A stretch of DNA of 64,000 bases. It comes from Sulfitobacter faviae. GTDB lineage: Bacteria; Pseudomonadota; Alphaproteobacteria; Rhodobacterales; Rhodobacteraceae. Position 1 is the stretch's first letter. Every line of letters starts with the position of its first letter. The DNA is taken from contig NZ_PGFQ01000001.1 in assembly GCF_029870955.1 (NCBI RefSeq), positions 2,294,001 to 2,358,000 of the forward strand. Reading direction: 5' to 3'. Shown here one piece after another: positions 1-9,530 of the stretch. A program made the translations under genes and the position numbers. Under the pieces are notes generated by a model. The model saw only the letters and a list, made by a program, of their open reading frames with translations. It did not search any database and had not been told where the DNA came from.

Positions 1-1250
1 ACCAAAGGCGGCGGAGGGGTTGCCGGGGTCAGGATGCTGTCGATGCCTTGGGCGAAGACGTCTTCGAAGTCCTTCTTGATCAGCGTGCGGACCTTGCGGG
101 CGCGGTTGTAATAGGCGTCGTAGAAACCGGCGGAGAGCACATAGGTGCCGACCATCACCCGGCGCTGAACCTCGTGGCCGAAGCCCTCGGCGCGGGTCTT
201 TTCGTACATCTCAGTGATGCCGTCGCCGTGGTCGAGCTTGGCGCGGTGGCCAAAGCGCACACCGTCATAGCGCGCGAGGTTCGAGGAGGCCTCGGCGGGC
301 GCGATGACGTAATAGGCGGGCAGGGCGTATTTGGTGTGCGGCAGCGAGATGTCGACGATCTCGGCGCCCGCGTCTTTCATCATGGCGATGCCGTCGGCCC
401 ACAGCTTTTCAATCTCCTCGGGCATGCCATCCATGCGATATTCGCGCGGAATGCCGATCTTCTTGCCACGGATGTCGCCGGTGAGCGCCGCCTCAAAGTT
501 CGGCACGGCCAGATCGGCGCTGGTGCTGTCCTTGGCGTCATGGCCGCACATGGCTTCCAACATGATGGCCGCGTCGCGCACTGTCTTGGTCATCGGCCCA
601 GCTTGGTCGAGCGAGGAAGCGAAGGCCACGATGCCCCAGCGGGAGCAGCGGCCATAGGTTGGCTTGATCCCCACGGTGCCGGTGAAGGCGGCGGGCTGGC
701 GGATCGAGCCGCCGGTGTCGGTGCCGGTGGCGGCAAGGCAGAGGTCTGCGGCCACGGCGGCAGCAGAGCCGCCCGAGGAGCCGCCGGGCGTCAGTTCCGC
801 CGTGTCACCTTCGCGCCGCCACGGGTTCACCGCGTTGCCGTAGACGGAGGTTTCGTTGGACGAGCCCATGGCGAATTCGTCCATGTTGAGCTTGCCCAGC
901 ATCACAGCACCACTGTCGCGCAGTTTCTGGCTGACGGTGCTTTCATATTCGGGCAGGAAGCCTTCGAGGATGCGGCTGCCCGCTTGGCTCGGTACGCCCT
1001 TGGTGCAGAAAAGGTCCTTGATGCCGATGGGCAGGCCGCACATCGCGGGGGCGTCGCCCTGTTTGATGCGCGCGTCGGCCTCGGCGGCCTGTTCCATCGC
1101 GATCTCGGGCGTGCGGTGCACGAAGGCATTGAGCGCGCCTGCGCCGTCGATGGCTTGGATGCAGGCCTCGGTCAGGTCTTTCGAGGTGGTCTCGCCCTTG
1201 CGCAGGGCGTCGCGGGCCTCGGCCAGGCTCAGTTTGTTCAGATCGGTCAT
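1..1250 (-). CDS. gatA: Asp-tRNA(Asn)/Glu-tRNA(Gln) amidotransferase subunit A (3' end outside window)
   Basis: Catalytic amidase subunit of GatCAB, which converts misacylated Glu-tRNA(Gln)/Asp-tRNA(Asn) to the correct amide forms using glutamine-derived ammonia. Reading from the ATG at 1250, the amidase signature is present in order: the Lys of GIKDLF near residue 77, [10 protein letters not shown] near residue 154, and DTGGSIR near residue 177. About 416 of the usual ~490 residues lie inside the window. The gatC stop codon overlaps this ATG by one base (TAATG), so the two are co-translated. Close to the window edge the expected TPATPSAAFG reads TPATPPPPL. One extra base in the G run at 16-19 restores it, so I suspect a base-call loss and not a mutation. 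Confidence 0.95.
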   Translation of the reverse strand, partial: MTDLNKLSLAEARDALRKGETTSKDLTEACIQAIDGAGALNAFVHRTPEIAMEQAAEADARIKQGDAPAMCGLPIGIKDLFCTKGVPSQAGSRILEGFLPEYESTVSQKLRDSGAVMLGKLNMDEFAMGSSNETSVYGNAVNPWRREGDTAELTPGGSSGGSAAAVAADLCLAATGTDTGGSIRQPAAFTGTVGIKPTYGRCSRWGIVAFASSLDQAGPMTKTVRDAAIMLEAMCGHDAKDSTSADLAVPNFEAALTGDIRGKKIGIPREYRMDGMPEEIEKLWADGIAMMKDAGAEIVDISLPHTKYALPAYYVIAPAEASSNLARYDGVRFGHRAKLDHGDGITEMYEKTRAEGFGHEVQRRVMVGTYVLSAGFYDAYYNRARKVRTLIKKDFEDVFAQGIDSILTPATPPPPL

Positions 1251-1537
1251 TATTCCACCACCTTCGGCACGGCAAAGAACCCTTCACGGGCATCGGGGGC
1301 ATTGGCCAGCACGCGGTCCTGCTGGTCGCCATCGGTGACCACGTCTTCGCGCCGTTTCAGGCGCTGCGGGGTCACGGAGGTCATCGGCTCGACGCCCTCG
1401 ACATCCACCTCGGACAGCTGTTCGATAAAGCCGAGGATGGTGTTGAACTCTTCCGCCAGCGCCGGCAGCGCGTCGGGTTCAACCTTGATCCGGGCCAGTT
1501 TCGCCACGCGTGCGGCGGTGTTTTCGTCGATCGACAT
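1250..1537 (-). CDS. gatC: Asp-tRNA(Asn)/Glu-tRNA(Gln) amidotransferase subunit C
   Basis: Small 95-residue subunit that holds GatA and GatB together. The product starts [19 protein letters not shown], the usual start of alphaproteobacterial GatC, and contains the conserved [15 protein letters not shown] helix and a [10 protein letters not shown] motif. An in-frame ATG four codons upstream (1549) is possible. I prefer 1537 because GGAG/GAGA sits just ahead of it and family members begin there. It is the first gene of a gatCA pair on the minus strand. gatB is not next to it inside the window. Confidence 0.95.
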   Translation of the reverse strand: MSIDENTAARVAKLARIKVEPDALPALAEEFNTILGFIEQLSEVDVEGVEPMTSVTPQRLKRREDVVTDGDQQDRVLANAPDAREGFFAVPKVVE

Positions 1538-1839
1538 GAACATCTCCATCTCTTTGAGGCTCCTCTACCGTTTGGGGGCGGGCCTCGCAAGGGTTTGAGA
1601 GGTTCGGAACGGAGCCGGGCGGCGCCAGACCGGGGATGGTGCTTGCGCCGAGGCAGTTGGGCAATTCATGGCTACGGCGGTATTCGGTGATGTCGGGATG
1701 GCGTCCGGGTAGCAGAAGCGCCAGCCCGGCGGGCATGCGCCCTTGATTCCGGGCTAGGGTGGCATGTTCGGGGTTACTTGATTCCGCGCAGCATAGGGTC
1801 AAATCTGATGTTAGACCCACCGCAATCAGGAGGACCCCC
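1538..1839. other. divergent intergenic region between gatC and the UPF0173 gene
   Basis: This 302-base gap must hold the promoters for gatC (leftward) and the UPF0173 gene (rightward). A strong ribosome-binding site, AGGAGG, lies at about 1829-1834, just before the UPF0173 ATG. The 10-mer CTTGATTCCG occurs twice, at 1742-1751 and 1777-1786. I see no convincing open reading frame and no clear -35/-10 pair. Confidence 0.5.
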
Positions 1840-2531
1840 ATGAACATCATCTGGCTCGGCCACGGCTCATTCCGCATCGAAATCGAAGACCAAGTGCTGC
1901 TGATCGACCCTTGGCTCAAAGACAACCCCATGCTGGACGAGGCGCACCATGCCGATGCAATCAAGGGCGCTACGCAGATCCTCGTGACCCATGGCCATTT
2001 CGACCACACGGCAGATATCGCCGACATCGCCAGCCGCACCAATGCCCCGGTCGCGGGATGGTCGAGCTGATGGGCTGGCTGGAAAGCAAAGGCGTGCAGC
2101 AGACCACGGGCTTTAACAAAGGCGGTACGATCCGCGCAGGCGCGGTGGCGATCACCATGGTCCCGGCCTCGCATTCCTCATCGGTGGAAGGCGAAAACGG
2201 GCCGATCTACACCGGGATGGAGACCGGCTTCATGATCTCGGGTGAGGGGCATACGATCTATCACTCCGGCGATACGGCGATCATGGCGGATATGGATTGG
2301 ATGGGCGACTATCACAAACCCGATATCGGCATTCTCTCGGCGGGCGGGCATTTCACGATGGACATGGCGCAGGCCGCCTATGCCGCCAAACGCTATTTCG
2401 ATTTCAAGACAGTCATCCCCTGCCACTACCGCACCTTCGACGCGTTGGAGCAATCGGCGCAGACGCTGATTGACGGGCTTCCGGGCGTCGATGTGGTGGA
2501 GCCGCAGGTGATGCAGCCGATCACCGTCTGA
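1840..2531 (+). CDS. UPF0173 family metal-dependent hydrolase (frameshift in the given sequence)
   Basis: Metallo-beta-lactamase-fold hydrolase of the UPF0173 family; the substrate is unknown. The first part carries MNIIWLGHGSFRIE and the metal-binding motif THGHFDHTAD. The second carries YHSGDTAI, where His/Asp are further metal ligands, and VIPCHYRTFDAL. The frame changes at the GGG run at 2055-2057, where one extra G gives AGMVELMGWL and joins the two halves into about 230 residues, the normal family length. The start is set by AGGAGG eight bases upstream of the ATG. It stands alone and faces away from gatCA. Confidence 0.88.
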
Positions 2532-2603
2532 TCCTCCTCCGCCCCGACGCCTTGCGCGGCGGGGCGGAACGGGGATACCTGAAGGAACTGCCGGGGGAAT
2601 GCC

Positions 2604-2762
2604 ATGTTTGCCAAATCGACTGCCGTGATCTTGCTGCTGACACTGGGGGCCTGCGCACCGTTGAGCCGGGCGGAGCCCACAGGCAGTGTCGGCTTTACCG
2701 GGGTGGGCGGCGACAGGCCGGTCATCTTCCCGGCGCATCTGTTGGTGTATCAGCCGCAGTAG
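2604..2762 (+). CDS. small lipoprotein (52 aa)
   Basis: Short reading frame starting MFAKSTAVILLLTLGACAPL and ending at TAG 2760-2762. It has a hydrophobic signal followed by the lipobox LGAC, so it should be lipidated at Cys17. The mature part is only about 36 residues, rich in Gly and Pro, and ends PAHLLVYQPQ. GGGGGAA precedes the ATG. It lies 72 bases after the UPF0173 gene and 16 bases before the VIT gene, and could be transcribed with either. I do not recognise a named family. The lipobox and the ribosome-binding site are the main support. Confidence 0.6.
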   Translation: MFAKSTAVILLLTLGACAPLSRAEPTGSVGFTGVGGDRPVIFPAHLLVYQPQ

Positions 2763-2778
2763 ACGCAAGGCGGGTCAG

Positions 2779-3466
2779 ATGCCCAAAGAAGGCCACTTCA
2801 TCAACCGCAGCAATTGGCTGCGCGCCGCCGTTCTGGGGCCAATGATGGTATCGTCTCCTCGGCCAGCCTGCTGGTCGGGGTGAGCGCGGCGGGCATGACG
2901 CAGGGCAATGTCCTGCTGACAGGGCTTGCGGGGCTCACCGCCGGGGCGCTGTCGATGGCGGCGGGGGAATATGTCTCGGTCTCGGCGCAGGCGGATGTGG
3001 AGAAGGCCGATCTGGAGCGTGAGCGCGTCGCCCTGATCGAAGATCCTGACTATGAACTCAGCGAACTGGCCGAAGGGCTGGAGAACCGGGGCGTGCAAAG
3101 CGACCTCGCCCTAGAGGTCGCCACCCAGATGACCGACCATGACGCCCTCGGCGCCCATGCGCGCGAAGAGTTGGGCATGTTCGGTCTCGCCGGTCAGGCC
3201 GATCCATTACAGGCTGCGGGCGCTTCGGCATTGGCCTTTGCCTTGGGGGCGGGCTGCCGCTGTTTGCGGCGGTTCTGGCGCCTGCGGGGCTGCGCGGCGT
3301 GACCATTGCCTTGGTGGCGCTGCTGGCGCTGATACTGCTCGGCGCGGGCGGCGCGCAACTGGGCGGTGCGCCAAAGCGGCCCGCCATCGGGCGCGTCGTG
3401 GTTTGGGGAGGTCTGGCAATGGCCGTCACGGCCGGGGTCGGGCATCTGTTCGGCGCGATTGGATGA
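2779..3466 (+). CDS. VIT1/CCC1-family Fe2+/Mn2+ transporter (two frameshifts in the given sequence)
   Basis: Membrane transporter of the VIT family, which moves iron or manganese out of the cytoplasm. The product reads through NDGIVSSASLLVGVSAAG, SMAAGEYVSVSAQADVEKADL (the hallmark second helix and the start of the metal-binding cytoplasmic domain), then three further hydrophobic segments ending HLFGAIG. The expected NWLRAAVLGANDGI is broken at the G run 2835-2838. The expected FALGAGLPLFAAVLAPAG is broken at the G run 3251-3253. One added G at each site gives a continuous 229-residue protein, the family length. A hairpin terminator follows at 3496-3524. Confidence 0.88.
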
Positions 3467-3495
3467 GCGGCTTGGACCAAGACGGTGCCAAAGAA

Positions 3496-3524
3496 AAAGG
3501 CCGGCCCTTTCGGAGCCGGCCTTT
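3496..3524. terminator. bidirectional hairpin terminator between VIT and BI-1 genes
   Basis: The arms AAAGGCCGGC (3496-3505) and GCCGGCCTTT (3515-3524) are perfectly complementary with a 9-base loop. An A run on the left and a T run on the right make it usable from both converging genes. Confidence 0.8.
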
Positions 3525-3544
3525 CGCATTAGATGGCAGGGCGA

Positions 3545-4321
3545 TTACTCGCGGTTGCCGAAGAGCGACAGCAACATCATGAACATGTTGATGAAGTCCA
3601 GATAGAGGCTCAGCGCGCCCATGATCGCGGCCTTGCCCAGCCACTCAGTGTCGCCGTGATGGGCGTGGGCCAGATACTCGGTCTTGATCTTCTGGGTGTC
3701 ATAGGCGGTCAGACCCGCGAAGATCAGAACACCGATCGCCGAGATCGCGAACATCAGCGCCGAGGAGGCGAGGAAGATGTTGACGATCGACGCGACGACC
3801 AGACCAATCACACCCATGATCAGGAAGCTGCCCCAGCCGGAGATGTCCTTCTTGGTGGTGTAGCCCCAGAGCGACAGACCCGCGAAGGCGATGGAGGTGA
3901 TCAGGAAGACTTGCGCGATGGAATAGCCGGTGAAGACCAGAAAGATCGAGCTGATCGAGATGCCCATAACGGCGGCGAAGGCGTAGAACACAACCTGCGC
4001 CGTGGCGGCGGACATGCGGTTGATCATGGCGCCAAAGCCGAAAACAAAGGCCAGGGGTGCGAACATCACGACCCATTTCAGCGGCGAGGCATAGAGCGCA
4101 TAACCCAATTGCGTCAGGTATTTATCCTGGCTGAGCTGCGCCACAGCGGCGGAGGGGTCGGTGGTGACCGACAGGCCCGAGATGGCCCAGGCCGCGGCGA
4201 AGGTGATGAGCATGCCGATCGACATGGTGCCATACACCTTGTTCATATGAGCGCGCAGACCCTCGTCGATCGCGGAGACGCGCGACCCGGCAGCAGAGCG
4301 AATTGAATTGACGTCAGCCAT
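3545..4321 (-). CDS. Bax inhibitor-1/YccA family membrane protein
   Basis: Integral inner-membrane protein of 258 residues with about seven hydrophobic segments: FAAAWAISGL, VVMFAPLAFVFGFG, VFYAFAAVMGISISSIFLVFT, VFLITSIAFAGLSLWGY, FLIMGVIGLVVASIVNIFL, LMFAISAIGVLIFAGLTAY, and a final short one. The C-terminal DTQKIKTEYL and the late LDFINMFMMLLSLFG are typical of bacterial BI-1 homologues such as YccA/YbhL. Proposed family roles are calcium leak and modulation of the FtsH protease. The ATG at 4321 has GGGAG upstream. It is monocistronic and converges on the VIT gene. Confidence 0.92.
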   Translation of the reverse strand: MADVNSIRSAAGSRVSAIDEGLRAHMNKVYGTMSIGMLITFAAAWAISGLSVTTDPSAAVAQLSQDKYLTQLGYALYASPLKWVVMFAPLAFVFGFGAMINRMSAATAQVVFYAFAAVMGISISSIFLVFTGYSIAQVFLITSIAFAGLSLWGYTTKKDISGWGSFLIMGVIGLVVASIVNIFLASSALMFAISAIGVLIFAGLTAYDTQKIKTEYLAHAHHGDTEWLGKAAIMGALSLYLDFINMFMMLLSLFGNRE

Positions 4322-4946
4322 TTAGTGACTCCCATTGGCAAAGTTGCGTGTCGAAACCAGGCCGACACGTTCTTGGGTCTGAATATCGGGCCTGAGGGGG
4401 CGAATTTCAAGTGTCTTGCGGGCTGCTAACACGGCAATAATCGCGGGTTTTACGGGTGGGGATGTTCGGGGCGAGCGCGGGGCGTCGGCTTACCCTGCGC
4501 GCGCCTTGGACGGGGCTGCCGCGACCGGTCGATCGGCGGAAAAGCACCGATGCGTTTCAAGCGACACGCGCGCGGGCAGCAGCCGTTCTCACCGCCCCAA
4601 ACACGGAAACATGGCATTTGACGCATTCCGACGGGAACCGATTGATATCCTTCGCGTTCATCCAGTGGTTGCCGAGCGGGAAACCGACAGGCCCAAGGAA
4701 ACTTGGGGATTTCACGCCCGCCGGTCGCAGAGAGAGAGGGGCAGTGCACCGCCTGAGGTTGCAGTCGATACAGGGCAGATTTTTACCATCCCGTGAAATT
4801 TCTTGGCCGAATTCAACGCAACCGCTATGATAGGAGGCAGAACTTTCGCGCAACCCCTGCGGTATCGTGCGAGGCGACGGCACACTTCGTCCTTGTTTGG
4901 AACTGAGATTGGCACGGTCGCATGTGCCCTATAAGGATTAGAGAAT
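4322..4946. other. 625-base non-coding region between BI-1 and XRE genes
   Basis: This is the longest gap in the window. Open frames here (for example 4416-4796 plus) have low-complexity Arg/Ala-rich translations, no ribosome-binding site and no family resemblance. The right end probably holds the XRE gene promoter: TATAAG at about 4930-4935 with TTGGCA at 4909-4914, although the 15-base spacer is short. I tried to read an SRP RNA, 6S RNA or tRNA fold here and found none. An unlisted small RNA cannot be excluded. Confidence 0.45.
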
Positions 4947-5321
4947 ATGGTGCATGTGGTAGATGTACATGTAGGCAAACGTATCCGGCAGCGCCGCTGG
5001 CTGACGGGGATGACCCAGCAGAAACTGGCGGAACTGGTTGGGATCAAATTCCAGCAGATACAGAAATACGAAACCGGCGCGAACCGCGTCAGCGCCTCCC
5101 GGCTGTGGGATATCGCCGATGCGCTTGGGGTGCCTGTGTCATTCTTTTTCGAAGGGTTGAAGGATGAGGACGTCGCCGAAGGTGCGCCGATGGACGGGCT
5201 GCCTGCCGATTTGATGGCCGACAAGGAGGCGATGGAACTGGTGCGCTCTTACTACGCCATCCCCGAGAACCAGCGCCGCCGGTTGTTTGAACTCGCCCGC
5301 GTCTTGAGCGACGTGGCCTGA
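4947..5321 (+). CDS. XRE-family helix-turn-helix transcriptional regulator
   Basis: DNA-binding protein of 124 residues. The HTH spans about residues 9-66 (HVGKRIRQRRWLTGMTQQ, then LAELVGIKFQQIQKYETG and a third helix ending PVSFFFEG). The C-terminal part (MADKEAMELVRSYYAIPENQ) is the conserved tail of this Rhodobacteraceae SinR-like group, several copies of which usually occur per genome. No effector domain is visible. The start ATG is followed by VHVVDVHVGKRI, which matches the family start. Its targets cannot be told from the context. Confidence 0.9.
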   Translation: MVHVVDVHVGKRIRQRRWLTGMTQQKLAELVGIKFQQIQKYETGANRVSASRLWDIADALGVPVSFFFEGLKDEDVAEGAPMDGLPADLMADKEAMELVRSYYAIPENQRRRLFELARVLSDVA

Positions 5322-5401
5322 GCCTGCCCGCCCGCGTCTGGACGCGGCTCTAACGCACTGACAGGCTTGCGCAAAGGGGCGCAAACTGTCAGGTCTTCGC
5401 C

Positions 5402-6229
5402 ATGATGAACACCAGTGACTTCGATCCCGATATCCGCCGCGTTGCCCATCTGATGGCGGATGCGGCGCGGCAGGTGATCCTGCCCTATTTCCGCAGGCTC
5501 GATTTGCAGGCCGACAACAAGCTCGGCACCGGTTTCGATCCGGTGACAGAGGCCGACCGCGCCGCCGAACGTGCGATGCGCGATATTCTGGCGGCCGAGC
5601 GGCCCGCGGATGGTATTCTGGGCGAGGAATATGGCGCGCAGCCCGGCACATCGGGGCTGACTTGGGTGCTCGACCCCATTGACGGGACGCGCGGCTTTCT
5701 CAGCGGCACACCGACTTGGGGCGTGCTGATCGCGGTTTCCGATGCCTCGGGGCCGTTCTATGGCATCATTGACCAGCCCTATATCGGGGAGCGGTTCGAG
5801 GGGGCGCCGGATGGCGCGCTGATGACCGGGCCGCATGGAAGCCGCCCCTTGCAGACCCGTGCGGCGCGAGATCTGCGGCAGGCCATCGTCTTCACCACAT
5901 TTCCCGAGGTCGGCAGCAGTGAGGAGGCCAGCGCCTTTCGCGCCGTCGCCTCGCAGGCGTTGCTGACCCGCTATGGCATGGATTGCTACGCCTATGCGCT
6001 GGTCGCGGCGGGGCAGGTCGATCTGGTGATCGAAGCGGGGCTGAACGCCTATGACATCCAAGCGCCCATCGCGGTGATCCAAGCCGCAGGCGGGATCGTC
6101 ACCGATTGGCAGGGCAACCCGGTGCATGAAGGGGGCAGGGCGCTGGCCGCGGCCAACCGCGACATCCACGCCCAAGCGCTTGCGATCCTTTCCGCCTATT
6201 GTTTCAATTGTCGGGAAAGCCCGGATTGA
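5402..6229 (+). CDS. hisN: inositol-monophosphatase-family phosphatase, probable histidinol-phosphatase
   Basis: Mg2+-dependent phosphatase of 275 residues. Metal-binding motifs appear in order: DPVTEADRAAE (46-56), LGEEYG (73-78), DPIDGTRGF (91-99) and YDIQAP near residue 220. The HisN subgroup replaces the hisB phosphatase in histidine synthesis, and the TRGF after DPIDG (in place of TTNF) favours HisN over SuhB. Activity on other sugar phosphates remains possible. Two consecutive ATGs (5402, 5405) are equally good starts. It lies 80 bases after the XRE gene and 107 bases before the deaminase. Confidence 0.8.
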   Translation: MMNTSDFDPDIRRVAHLMADAARQVILPYFRRLDLQADNKLGTGFDPVTEADRAAERAMRDILAAERPADGILGEEYGAQPGTSGLTWVLDPIDGTRGFLSGTPTWGVLIAVSDASGPFYGIIDQPYIGERFEGAPDGALMTGPHGSRPLQTRAARDLRQAIVFTTFPEVGSSEEASAFRAVASQALLTRYGMDCYAYALVAAGQVDLVIEAGLNAYDIQAPIAVIQAAGGIVTDWQGNPVHEGGRALAAANRDIHAQALAILSAYCFNCRESPD

Positions 6230-6336
6230 CCGGCCCCGGCGGGATGCGATAAATCCCGCAGAAGGTCGGTTCTCTCGCCCGTTTTCCACCGATCACACAC
6301 GCTTTGCATGAGACGGGCATAGCGAAAGTGTGACCT

Positions 6337-7669
6337 ATGGCAGAGACCCTCATCCGCGGCGCGGATTACCTTCTCACGATGGACGACACCCGGCAGGAGC
6401 TTGCAGGCGCGGACCTGTTGCTGCGCGACGGCGTGATTGCCCAGATCGGGCAGGGTCTTCGGACAGAGGGTGAGATTGTCGAGGCGAAGGGCTGCGTCGT
6501 AACGCCGGGCCTCGTCAACACCCACCACCATCTTTACCAAAGCATGACCCGTGCCGTGCCGGGGGCGCAGGATGCGCTGCTTTTTGGCTGGCTGCAACGG
6601 CTCTACCCGATCTGGGCGCGCATGGGGCCGGAGCATATGTTCGTCTCGGCCCAGATCGGGCTGGCGGAACTGGCGCTCTCGGGCTGTAGCCTAAGTTCGG
6701 ACCATCTTTATCTCTACCCCAACGGCGTGCGGCTGGAGGATACGATCCACGCCGCCGCCGAACTTGGGCTGCGTTTTCACCCCACCCGCGGCTCGATGAG
6801 CATTGGCGAAAGCGAAGGCGGCCTGCCGCCCGATGCACTCGTGGAGCGTGAGGCGGCCATTTTGGAAGACTGCATCCGCGTGGTCGACGCCTTTCACGAC
6901 CCTACCGAAGGGGCGATGTGCCGGGTCGGATTGGCACCCTGTTCGCCCTTTTCGGTCAGCCGCGAATTGATGCGCGACACGGCGCTGCTGGCGCGCGACA
7001 AGGGCGTGATGCTGCACACCCATCTGGCCGAGAATGCCGAGGATGTCGCCTATTCGCAGGAGAAATTCGGCTGCCGCCCGGGGGAATATGCCGAAAACCT
7101 CGGCTGGCTCGGCGACGACGTTTGGCACGCCCATTGCGTGCAGTTGGATGGGGCCGAGATCGACCTTTTCGCCCAGACCCGCACGGGGTTGCGCATTGTC
7201 CTTGCTCGAACTGCCGCCTCGGCTCGGGCATCGCGCCGGTGCGGGCGATGCTGGACGCAGGCGTGCCGCTGGGGCTGGGCGTCGATGGCTCCGCCAGCAA
7301 CGACAGCGGCAATCTGGCTGCCGAGGCGCGGCAGGCGATGCTGTTGCAGCGGGTGGCGCGGGGGCGGATGCGATGAGCCCGCGCGCGGCGCTCGAACTGG
7401 CCACGCGGGGCGGGGCGGATGTGCTGGGGCGGCCCGACTGCGGGCGGCTGATTCCCGGCAAACGGGCCGATGTGGCGATTTGGGATGTCTCGGGCGTGCA
7501 CAGCGCGGGCAGTTGGGACCCGGCTGCGCTGCTTCTTGCCGGTCCTACGGCGGTGCGCGACCTTTTCGTTGAAGGCCGACAGGTGGTGCGCGATGGTCGG
7601 ATCACCACCATCGACTTGGCCGCTCAGGTGGCGCGGCAGAATGATTTGGCGAAAGGCTTGGCTGAATGA
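6337..7669 (+). CDS. 8-oxoguanine deaminase (two frameshifts in the given sequence)
   Basis: Amidohydrolase-superfamily enzyme that deaminates 8-oxoguanine to urate, clearing oxidised guanine. Motifs: NTHHH near residues 61-65 (metal site), MLHTHLAE with a further metal His, then after repair [19 protein letters not shown] and [11 protein letters not shown], the diagnostic segment of the 8-oxoguanine/hydroxyatrazine deaminase group. One G is missing at the run 7185-7188 and another at 7360-7364. Restoring both gives about 444 residues. TrzA/AtzB-like triazine hydrolases are the nearest alternative. The stop overlaps the CAP gene start by four bases. Guanine deaminase lies convergent downstream. 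Confidence 0.85.
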
Positions 7670-8085
7670 AGCCGGTTTTACTCTCGATACTGATGCTGGC
7701 GGGGATGCCCGCCTTGGCCGACCCGATGGGATTGGACAGGGTGAACGCCCTGCGCGATGTGAAGGGGTTGCAGCCCCTGAGCTATGACAGCCGTTTGGAA
7801 CAGGCGGCAAAGGACCACGCCCGCGACATGGCCACGCATGACTATTTCAGCCACCAAGGCCGCGATGGCACCGATGTCGGCCGCCGCGCGGCGGTGGCAG
7901 GCTATGAATGGTGTTTCGTGGCCGAGAATATCGCCAAGGGGCAGCAATCGCTTGATGAGGTCATGACCGGCTGGACCAACTCGCCGGGGCATTACCGCAA
8001 TATGGTCGACGCCCGGGCCGAGGAGATGGGGCTGGTGCGTGCTGATGACGCGGTCTGGGTCATGGTGCTGGGCGCGCCCTGCTGA
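7666..8085 (+). CDS. CAP-domain (SCP/PR-1-like) secreted protein
   Basis: Protein of 139 residues with a signal peptide ([18 protein letters not shown]) and a CAP domain: LDRVNALRDVKGLQPLSYDSRLEQAA, DYFSHQGRDG with the cavity His, AENIAKGQ, and the signature TGWTNSPGHYRNM. Bacterial members are exported; their activity is mostly unknown, and lipid binding and proteolysis have been suggested. Its ATG overlaps the stop of the 8-oxoguanine deaminase gene (ATGA), so it is translationally coupled. No functional link to purine metabolism is obvious. Two cysteines, near the middle and at the C-terminal end (GAPC), could form a disulfide. Confidence 0.88.
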   Translation: MKPVLLSILMLAGMPALADPMGLDRVNALRDVKGLQPLSYDSRLEQAAKDHARDMATHDYFSHQGRDGTDVGRRAAVAGYEWCFVAENIAKGQQSLDEVMTGWTNSPGHYRNMVDARAEEMGLVRADDAVWVMVLGAPC

Positions 8086-8107
8086 TCCCAGCCATAGGCG
8101 GGGGGCG

Positions 8108-9408
8108 TTACGCCCTGCCGCCCCGCTGCGCGCCCGCCACCCAAACATCCGCAATCGCGCGGTCATCGCCCATCATGATCGTGGCGAAAAGGCTTTCCCA
8201 AATGTCCTTGGCCGCGGCATGGCGCTGCGCGATGGCGGGGGTGGAGTCGAGCGACAGCACGGTGATGTCGGCCTCCATCCCTTCGGCCAGTGAACCCACA
8301 TGATCTTGCAAATGCAGGCTGCGGGCCGAGCCTGCGGTGGCCAGCCAAATGAGCTGTGCCGCATGCAGCGGCGTGCCGCGCAGCTGGCCGACCTCATAGG
8401 CCGCAGCCATGGTGCGCAGCATCGAAAAGGACGAGCCGCCGCCGGTATCCGTCGCCAGCGCCAGCGGGATGCCCCGCGCAGCAAGGCCGGTCATGTCGAA
8501 CAGCCCCGACCCGATGAAGGTGTTTGAGGTCGGGCAATGCACCAGCGCACCGCCGACCTCCGCCAGCCGGTCGATCTCACGCGGTTCCAGATGGATCGCA
8601 TGGCCGTAGAGGCCGCGTTCGCCCAGCAGGCCATGGGCCTCATAGGTATCAAGGTAATCGCGCGCCTCTGGGAACAGGTCGCGGACCCATTCGATCTCAT
8701 CCGTCTGCTCGCTGAGGTGCGTCTGCATCAGGCAGGTCGGATGCTCTGCCCAAAGCGCGCCGAGGGTGGAAAGCTGCTCGGGCGTGGAGGTGGGCGAGAA
8801 ACGTGGCGTGATCGCATAGGTCGCGCGGCCCTTGCCATGCCAGCGCTCAATCAGCGCTTTGCTGTCGTCATAGGCCGATTGCACCGTGTCGCGCAGCCCC
8901 TCGGGCGCGTTGCGGTCCATGCAGGTCTTGCCCGCGACGATCCGCTGGCCTCGCTCCGCTGCCGCCTGAAACAGCGCGTCGGCGCTATGGGGTGGATGGT
9001 GCAATAAGACGCGACCGTGGTGGTGCCATGGGACAGCGTCAGGTCCAGATAGCGCGCGGCAATCTCGCCCGCGTAAGCGGGATCCGACAGGCGCATTTCT
9101 TCGGGGAAAGTATAGGTGTTCAGCCAGTCGATCAGCCGCTTGCCCCATGAGGCGATGATTGCGGTTTGTGGGTAGTGCACATGGGCATCGACAAAGCCCG
9201 GGCAGATCAGCGCATCGGCGTAGCGTGTCACCTCGGCCTGCGGATGTGCGGCGCGCAGCGCGTCCCCCTTGCCGACGGCGGCGATCAGGCCATTTTCGAT
9301 CAGCACACCGCCTTGGGTGTCGATCTTCACGGCATCCTCCCAAGCGCTTTGCATCGGGTTGCCGGAATAGGTGAGCGTCGCGCCCAAAAGGAGTCGTTGA
9401 TTTGTCAT
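8108..9408 (-). CDS. guaD: guanine deaminase (frameshift in the given sequence)
   Basis: Zn-dependent amidohydrolase converting guanine to xanthine. Motifs along the product: CPGFVDAHVHYPQT, SWGKRLIDWLNTYTFPEE (typical of GuaD), QTHLSEQ, GHAIHLEPRE, HCPTSNTFIGSGLF and ATDTGGGSSFSML. Reading breaks at the G run 8989-8992, where the plus strand ATGGGGTGG should have five Gs and give TIHPHSADALFQAA. With it the protein is 433 residues, the normal size. It converges on the CAP gene with a 22-base gap. With the oxoguanine deaminase next door, this is a small purine-base deamination locus. Confidence 0.92.
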
Positions 9409-9530
9409 GCCAGTGGTTTAGGTGAGGGCGGGACGGGGAACAATACCGAAGCGTCGCTGGTGCCGTTGTACCGGCTTGGGCGCTCGCATATCATCGTTCC
9501 CAACAAAGGCGCAGAGACGGAGAGCAGCGG

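Noticed and set aside
4416..4883. Several short overlapping frames in the large gap
   Set aside because: They conflict with each other, lack ribosome-binding sites and have atypical composition for proteins of this genome.
9409..9530. Possible Mg2+ riboswitch ahead of mgtE
   Set aside because: The 122-base gap is short and shows no M-box-like long pairing or conserved core that I can recognise.
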